Below, in pieces: positions 59,074-64,000 of a DNA stretch of 64,000 nt. The DNA comes from Gigantopelta aegis (taxonomy: Eukaryota; Mollusca; Gastropoda; Neomphalida; Peltospiridae), in the NCBI RefSeq assembly GCF_016097555.1, contig NC_054701.1, positions 33,782,486-33,846,485 on the forward strand. Reading direction: 5' to 3'. The position numbers and the translations under genes were made by a program. Each line of letters starts with the position of its first letter. Within the stretch, counting starts at the first letter, position 1. The notes beneath the pieces were generated by a model. It saw nothing but the letters and a program-made list of their open reading frames with translations. It was not told the DNA's origin and ran no database searches.

Positions 59074-59341
59074 CATACCTGTCAACTCTCACGCATTTGT
59101 AACAAACATCACGCTCTCACGCAACATTACTATAATCTCACGCCTTTTCTATCAAAATAAAAATACCAACGATCACTCGCGGGTGCTACCGATGACCGAC
59201 TTGTATGGTTTAACTTGCACTAACTCGATTTTTCTTTTCTTTTTAGAGACTTCGCCCTGGACCTGACCAAGAGTCTGCAGTCCCTGGACCCCGATTTCTA
59301 ATTTTCTCACGCCTAAGAATTGCCACAGGTTGACAACTCTG
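59074..59341. mobile_element. hAT-like element (268 bp) with exon-like insert
   Basis: Ends CATACCTGTCAACTCTCACG and, complemented, CAGAGTTGTCAACCTGTGGC share the GTCAAC core. CTATGA flanks both sides. 'ctcacgc' repeats stud both subterminal parts. Inside, 59247-59301 looks like a terminal exon (see findings). Confidence 0.55.
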
Positions 59342-59566
59342 CTATGAGCCGTATGTATTAAGTCTTATGGCGACAAAAAAATTCTAACCTAATCAGGCGC
59401 TGATCGGGGTGGGGGCAGTAGCGTCCCCCCCACTCACCATACAACATCCTGGCTACGCCAGTGGGTGGGCGTTGGGTGGAGGTTTACACCGCCATCAGAA
59501 AATAATAATGTCCCCTTTTCTGGTTGGGTATGTACACGAATCAGGGGCGAAGCGTGATCTGGACCT

Positions 59567-59583
59567 GGGGGGGGGGGGGGGGG
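59567..59583. repeat. 17-base G run
   Basis: Followed by a (TG)n tract at about 59612-59639. Confidence 0.95.
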
Positions 59584-59611
59584 TTTCGAATATGAACCAT
59601 TTACTTCAGTG

Positions 59612-59642
<31 letters not shown>

Positions 59643-59967
59643 GTTATACAAGTTATGTATGTAAGCAATGTGTTCTTCACACCACTAAAATGTATAAATA
59701 ATAGTAATTTAGGGTCAAAACGTTCGTGACCTAACATACCCGTTTTACCCTCTGGCAGATACCCAGAGAACATAGTTTAACTTTCCTTAATTTAGGATTT
59801 CTTACAGTATATAAAATTATGCTACTTTTATGAAGACAAAGTTATCAAAAATGTTCTGAGAAACAGCAAGAGCTGCATTTAAAATCAAAGAGATGATCCC
59901 CCCCAAAAAAAACCCAAACAAAACAAACACCCATCAGTTTCATAAAGGTACATATGTTTTTCTCGAT

Positions 59968-60165
59968 ATTGCCAATGCAACACGACTGGTATATCAAAGG
60001 CCATAGTATGTGCTGTCCTGTCTGTAGGAAGTTGCATATAAAAGATCCCTTATTTAGCGGGTTTCCTCTCCGACACCATTTGTCAAAATTATCAATTGTT
60101 TGACATCCAATAGCTGATTCAATGTGCTCTAGTGGTGTTGTTAAAGAAAACAAACAAACTTTACT
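59968..60165 (+). mobile_element. SINE, 5'-truncated copy
   Basis: 'aatgcaacacgactggtata', 'aaaagatcccttatttagcg' and the tail 'gtggtgttgttaaagaaaac'. Confidence 0.85.
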
Positions 60166-60225
60166 TTCACTGACCTATAAAAACTCACTACAACGTGAGG
60201 ACCACTTGCATCCACTCTGTACAGT

Positions 60226-60538
60226 ATGGGGCGGGACGTAGCCCTGTGGTAAAGCGCTCACGCGATGCGCGGTCGGTTTGGGATCGATCCCCGTCAGTGG
60301 ACCCATTGGGCTATTTCTTGTTCCAGCCAGTGCACCAGGACTGGTATATCAAAGGCTGTGGTATGTGCTATCCTGTCTGTGGGAGGGTGCATATAAAAGA
60401 TCCCTTGCTGCTAATCGAAAAGAGTAGCCCATGAAGTGGCGACAGCTGGCTTCCTCTCTCAATATCTGTGTGGTCCATAACCATATAACTGTAAATAAAA
60501 TGTGTTGAGTGCGTCGTTAAATAAAACATTTCTTTCTT
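60226..60538 (+). mobile_element. Complete, little-diverged SINE with 10-bp target duplication
   Basis: Flanked by TCTGTACAGT at 60216-60225 and 60539-60548. All parts are intact: head 'ggacgtagccctgtggtaaa', B-box-like 'gggatcgatccccgtc', body and tail 'gcgtcgttaaataaaac'. The best reference copy of the family here. Confidence 0.96.
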
Positions 60539-60676
60539 TCTGTACAGTGTATATATGGTCCCTTATTTCAAGAATTTGAAACAATTTGCTAAACAAGCTT
60601 TGTTTTTAAACACTGCCAAGTGGATATATTAAATAAAAAAAACACTGAATGCAACATTTCTTCCAAGTAAAGGTTG

Positions 60677-61014
60677 CAGTGCTTAGCACTTAAATTGATA
60701 GGGATATATGCATGGCTGGTGCTTTGCTCTAGCCCCTCAACTTGGATTAGTCTACAGCTATGGAATTAAGCAGAAATTTTCACTAGTCCACAGGAGAAGT
60801 ACATGTAGAAATCTACTTGTCAGTCAATATTTTCACTTGTCCAAATAAGTGGTTTGTTTTATTCAAGTGCGAGAACAATGTTTTAGATTCCTCAAAATAA
60901 AACTGCACTGAACATTTTCACTTGTCCACTGGACAACCAATGAGGTACACTTTGCTTGTCCAAACATCTATTCACTTGTCAGGACAAACATACAAGTGCT
61001 TATTTCGAACACTG
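60677..61014. mobile_element. Possible hAT-like MITE (338 bp)
   Basis: Starts CAGTGCTTAGCACTT; the complemented right end is CAGTGTTCGAAATAAGCACT. The inside repeats 'cacttgtcc' several times, as at 2460-2500. No target duplication found. Confidence 0.4.
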
Positions 61015-61063
61015 GTCTAAAGTTTTTGGATTATTATAAATTCACATCAGCTGGGGTTATTCG

Positions 61064-61192
61064 CTATAATGTCATTTCATAGTTCATTCTTGTTGCGTCA
61101 AACAGCAGTGGAGAAACATTCTTCTTGAATCCGGCAGCAACCTCCAGCATTGAAAGAATTCTGTTGGCAAGAACTGAACGATCATTGGGACA
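61064..61192 (-). CDS. Last exon of an unidentified gene
   Basis: Minus strand: an acceptor 'ctttccag' (complement of 61193-61200) is followed by 42 codons and TAG (61064-61066). The peptide starts CPNDRSVLANRILSMLEVAA and ends FDATRMNYEMTL. Codon use and composition look coding: the exon is clearly richer in G and C than its flanks and has no stop over its length. It reads as a helical C-terminus. I do not recognise the protein. Upstream exons were not found before the window's right edge. The nearest gene on the same strand, the BRICHOS gene, lies 9 kb further downstream. Confidence 0.65.
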   Translation of the reverse strand, partial: CPNDRSVLANRILSMLEVAAGFKKNVSPLLFDATRMNYEMTL

Positions 61193-61434
61193 CTGGAAAG
61201 ACAAGGAAAAGAATCTTTTACAATTTAAATAGGTTTCATCCAGGCCATGAAAAACTGGGAGAATGATAATTTTGTTAGTACAAGGCTTGCTTTGTGTAAC
61301 CCACTTTAAAAATCTAGTAGTGATCTCTAAAACTTGCTTAGCAAATCATTGCACAATACTGAGCAAAATGTTCCATGTTTAGGACATCATATACTAGTAG
61401 ATGGTTCATGGTTCATAAAGAAATTTCAAACCTA

Positions 61435-61875
61435 AATTTAGGGGCTTTTTAGGGACTTTAGGGTCAATATAAGTAAAATTTAGGGACTAAAACTATGCTG
61501 TCCACCATTTGCAATGACCAATTAAACGTGTTTCGTTTTAGAATGAACAATCAAGCGCTCCCCGAAAGTTACGAATGAATCCTTCTATGAACAATACCGA
61601 ACATTGATGATGTTTTACAAATGAATCGTTGTTATCATTTTGGCATTGTTCACACACCAACGTTCAAGCGAGCATTGAGATCAACAAATGAATGTAGATA
61701 TCGATGTATTTTTGACAATTTATTTAATTTTTCCGGAAGAAAAATGTCTATCAATTTTAGGGCTTATATGGCCCAATTTAGGGTCTTTTATGAACTTGCC
61801 CATCAAATATAGGGCTTTCTAGGGCTATATCATCAAAATAGGGACTTTTTAGGGCAACCCTTTAAATTTAGGGCC
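61435..61875. repeat. TTTAGGG-rich block, probably a transposon's subterminal repeats
   Basis: About eleven T(A/T)AGGG(A/C/T) motifs sit in two clusters (about 61437-61487 and 61758-61875) around a plain centre. All are in the same orientation and irregularly spaced, so it is not a telomeric array. Confidence 0.5.
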
Positions 61876-62018
61876 TTGAGGTAATGGGTTATGCAAAATG
61901 AAATAGTTAGGTTAGCTGTAATTTGTTGGCTTACCCTATAAACAGGGCATACAATTTGAATATGTTGTTCATGTTGTTTTAGTGTTTACACAAACAATTT
62001 TCTTCACTCGTTCAGTTA

Positions 62019-62297
62019 AAGTTTGTTTTGTTTAACGACACCACTAGAGCACATTGATTTATTAATCATCAGCTATTGGATGTCAAACATTTGGTAATTT
62101 TTGATAGTCTTAGATAGGAAACCCGCTACATTTTTCCATTAGTAGCAAGGGATCGTTTATATGCATCTATCCCACAAACAGGATAGCACATACCACAGCC
62201 TTTGATATGCCAGTCAAATGGGCCCACCAACGGGAATCAATCCCAAATCGACCACACATCAAGCGAATGCTTTACCACTGGGCTATGTCCCACCCCA
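62019..62297 (-). mobile_element. SINE with 12-bp target duplication
   Basis: Flanked by TTCACTCGTTCA and TTCACTAGTTCA. Tail 'gtttaacgacaccactagag' at the left, head 'actgggctatgtcccacc' at the right; the middle has lost part of the body. Confidence 0.88.
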
Positions 62298-63295
62298 ATT
62301 CACTAGTTCAAATACAAATAAAAATGTTAATGGGCCACGTTAATCAAATGAGAATCTAATATGAACAATTTTCGTAGCTTTTCTCCATCAAATTTCCTAT
62401 CATAAATACAAAAGAAAAAACAATATATTTACATTTAAGCACACTACCCCATCGGTTCTTTTACAGGGGAGTACTTGTTGGCGCCAAACAATGAAAAGAT
62501 AATAGACAGATTTTCCCTGGAGACATAGAACTTAATGATTGTGCCTTCTTTGTATCGACTGCGATGGTGATTTCAAACAGATACATTGTATCTTTCTCAC
62601 ACCCGCAATGTAGGCCCGTTCTTTTATTATTTTCTTCCAAACACAGTGATAAAATTAGCCAACACGTCTTTTTAGATAATCTGACAAAACGATTACAGCT
62701 TTTACACAAACAATCTATTGTTTATGTTGATATTGGTTTTGCATAACCGAAAGATAAACAACAAAATTGTTTGTGCCAAATTTTATGCACCGCTATAAAT
62801 GGTTTACCCAAACGTTTCATTTTGAGGTCTATGACCAGACCTTTAAGTGTACATTTTTCACAGAACTTACAGAAAGCCACATGGGATGGTCTTCTGATGT
62901 GATTATAAAATACATGTACATATCAAAACTTTACCAAATTTTGACTTTTACATTCATAAAACATTAAATTTTCATTGTTACCGAGGTTGAATTTAAAATT
63001 TCGATGAGTACGACAAGTGTTGCCTTTGGTTTAATAACAAACATTAGGACATCAAGGAAAATTGGAGAGGCATTAAGGCAAAACTGGTTGCAAGTATTTT
63101 TATTAACTAAAAATCGAGATGCAAAATGTTTGCAAATTGTTGTGACAAGCCGTCAATTCTCTTGCAACATTTTAAAAATTATTTTTCGTAATTACATATA
63201 CAACATTGGATGCATACAAAGGGTATAGTAGAAAACCAGGTAGGGCACTACAGCATTTTTCTTGCCATCTACAACATTCATTTTTAGGCCACAAT
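62298..63295. other. Intergenic or intronic stretch, nothing recognised
   Basis: Contains several medium reading frames on both strands without recognisable domains or paired splice sites. It may include introns of the gene ending at 61064. Confidence 0.4.
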
Positions 63296-64000
63296 TAGGG
63301 TCTCCACGAGTACTCGGGCATGGGTCAAGACTAGCAAGACTCGAGTCCGTCCACAGGCAGGGCTCGAACTTAACGACGACAATTGCTGTTGTTCAGATAT
63401 AAATTGCCGTAGGTAGAGAGCATCACCGATGGCACTTTTGTGCTGTCGGTAAAACTCCTCAACAATGGTAAAATGTATACACCTGGTGTACATAATCTGC
63501 CAATATTTGACATTTTCACTTGAAATATGTCTACATAAAGAAAAATAACCTTTCATTCATATTTATGTTCTGCAAATGTCACTTTAAAATTTGTTTGGCC
63601 ATAGGCAGGCTCAAAATTGCCATCTGTGGCTTGTTTCACCCATGGCAATTCTTTTATAAATTGCTGTGGGAGACACATTCTTAAGTTTGAGCCCTGCACA
63701 GGACTCGAGTACCTGTACAAGGTGTTCAGCAGTAAATAATCAACGATGTAAGTTACACAATAATTATATGATCATGCGCTACTTTCTCCTTTTTAAACTG
63801 GCCACCCGCCCGTTCGTCACAACACTGAACACATCAACCGGTTTCTAAATGCAATACAATGGCATGATTTGGCATCCATGTTCAGTGCTGGAATTAAGAT
63901 TCATAATGCCTTTTTACTTTATTCCTTAGTCTCATTATCATCTAGTGTCGGGTACTCGGGTTCAGGTCGAGTTTGACCCTCGAATACCAGTCAATATATT
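63296..64000. mobile_element. hAT-like MITE, second copy, cut by window end
   Basis: Starts TAGGGTCTCCACGAGTACTC and follows the element at 10460-10856 almost base for base (for example 'atgcaatacaatggcatgat'). It is interrupted at 63358-63696. The right terminus lies past the window. Confidence 0.9.
63358..63696. mobile_element. Second hAT-like MITE nested in the first
   Basis: Ends CAGGGCTCGAACTTAA and, complemented, CAGGGCTCAAACTTAA. Flanked by CACAGG on both sides (63352-63357 and 63697-63702). 339 bp, no transposase. Confidence 0.85.

Noticed and set aside
61435-61875. Interstitial telomere array
   Set aside because: The TTTAGGG-like motifs are irregularly spaced and variable, unlike a (TTAGGG)n array.
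1-64000. LTR retrotransposon, endogenous retrovirus or Polinton remnants
   Set aside because: I saw no long terminal repeats, no gag, protease, integrase or capsid-like stretches. The only reverse transcriptase pieces are LINE (41.6-42.3 kb) and Penelope-like (53.8-55.7 kb).

Overview
This is AT-rich animal nuclear DNA. Genes are split by many introns with GT-AG borders, long introns are full of short transposons, and bacterial signals are absent. The dominant repeat is a tRNA-headed SINE of about 310-390 bp, with conserved blocks such as 'aacgacgcactcaacac' and 'gatcccttgctgctaat', present in more than 20 copies. With the many short inverted-repeat elements and poly-G tracts it points to a mollusc, most likely a gastropod. 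That assignment is inference.

Layout. (1) 1-17.9 kb, plus strand: the 3' eight coding exons of DNTTIP1, the DNA-binding subunit of the MiDAC histone deacetylase complex. One exon end together with its splice donor has been copied into a 92-bp tandem array inside the next intron. (2) 17.9-28.0 kb: intergenic, with SINEs, MITEs and a GC-rich repeat fragment. (3) 28.0-36.1 kb, plus strand: eight coding exons of a classical short-chain dehydrogenase that resembles the bacterial-type D-3-hydroxybutyrate dehydrogenase; its first exon was not found. (4) 36.1-45.5 kb: intergenic, holding a 5'-truncated LINE, several MITEs, poly-G and dinucleotide tracts. (5) 45.6-52.1 kb, minus strand: a complete five-exon gene for a 208-residue secreted BRICHOS-domain protein of the gastrokine type, with a TATA box and poly(A) signal. 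(6) 49.7-58.2 kb: degenerate duplicated blocks lying in intron 1 and upstream of the BRICHOS gene, with a decayed Penelope-like element (reverse transcriptase plus GIY-YIG nuclease) next to one block. (7) 61.06-61.19 kb, minus strand: the last exon of an unidentified gene that continues to the right. (8) 63.3-64.0 kb: a nested pair of hAT-like non-autonomous elements.

The genes have no evident shared pathway: one is nuclear chromatin regulation, one ketone-body type metabolism, one a secreted chaperone-like protein. I saw no CRISPR array, phage, operon, rRNA, functional tRNA or LTR retrovirus-like element. The points most worth a second look are the exon-donor tandem array, the BRICHOS gene and its duplicated flanks, a SINE flanked by a 32-bp direct repeat that abuts a BRICHOS splice acceptor, and a MITE ending about 15 bp before a DNTTIP1 exon.
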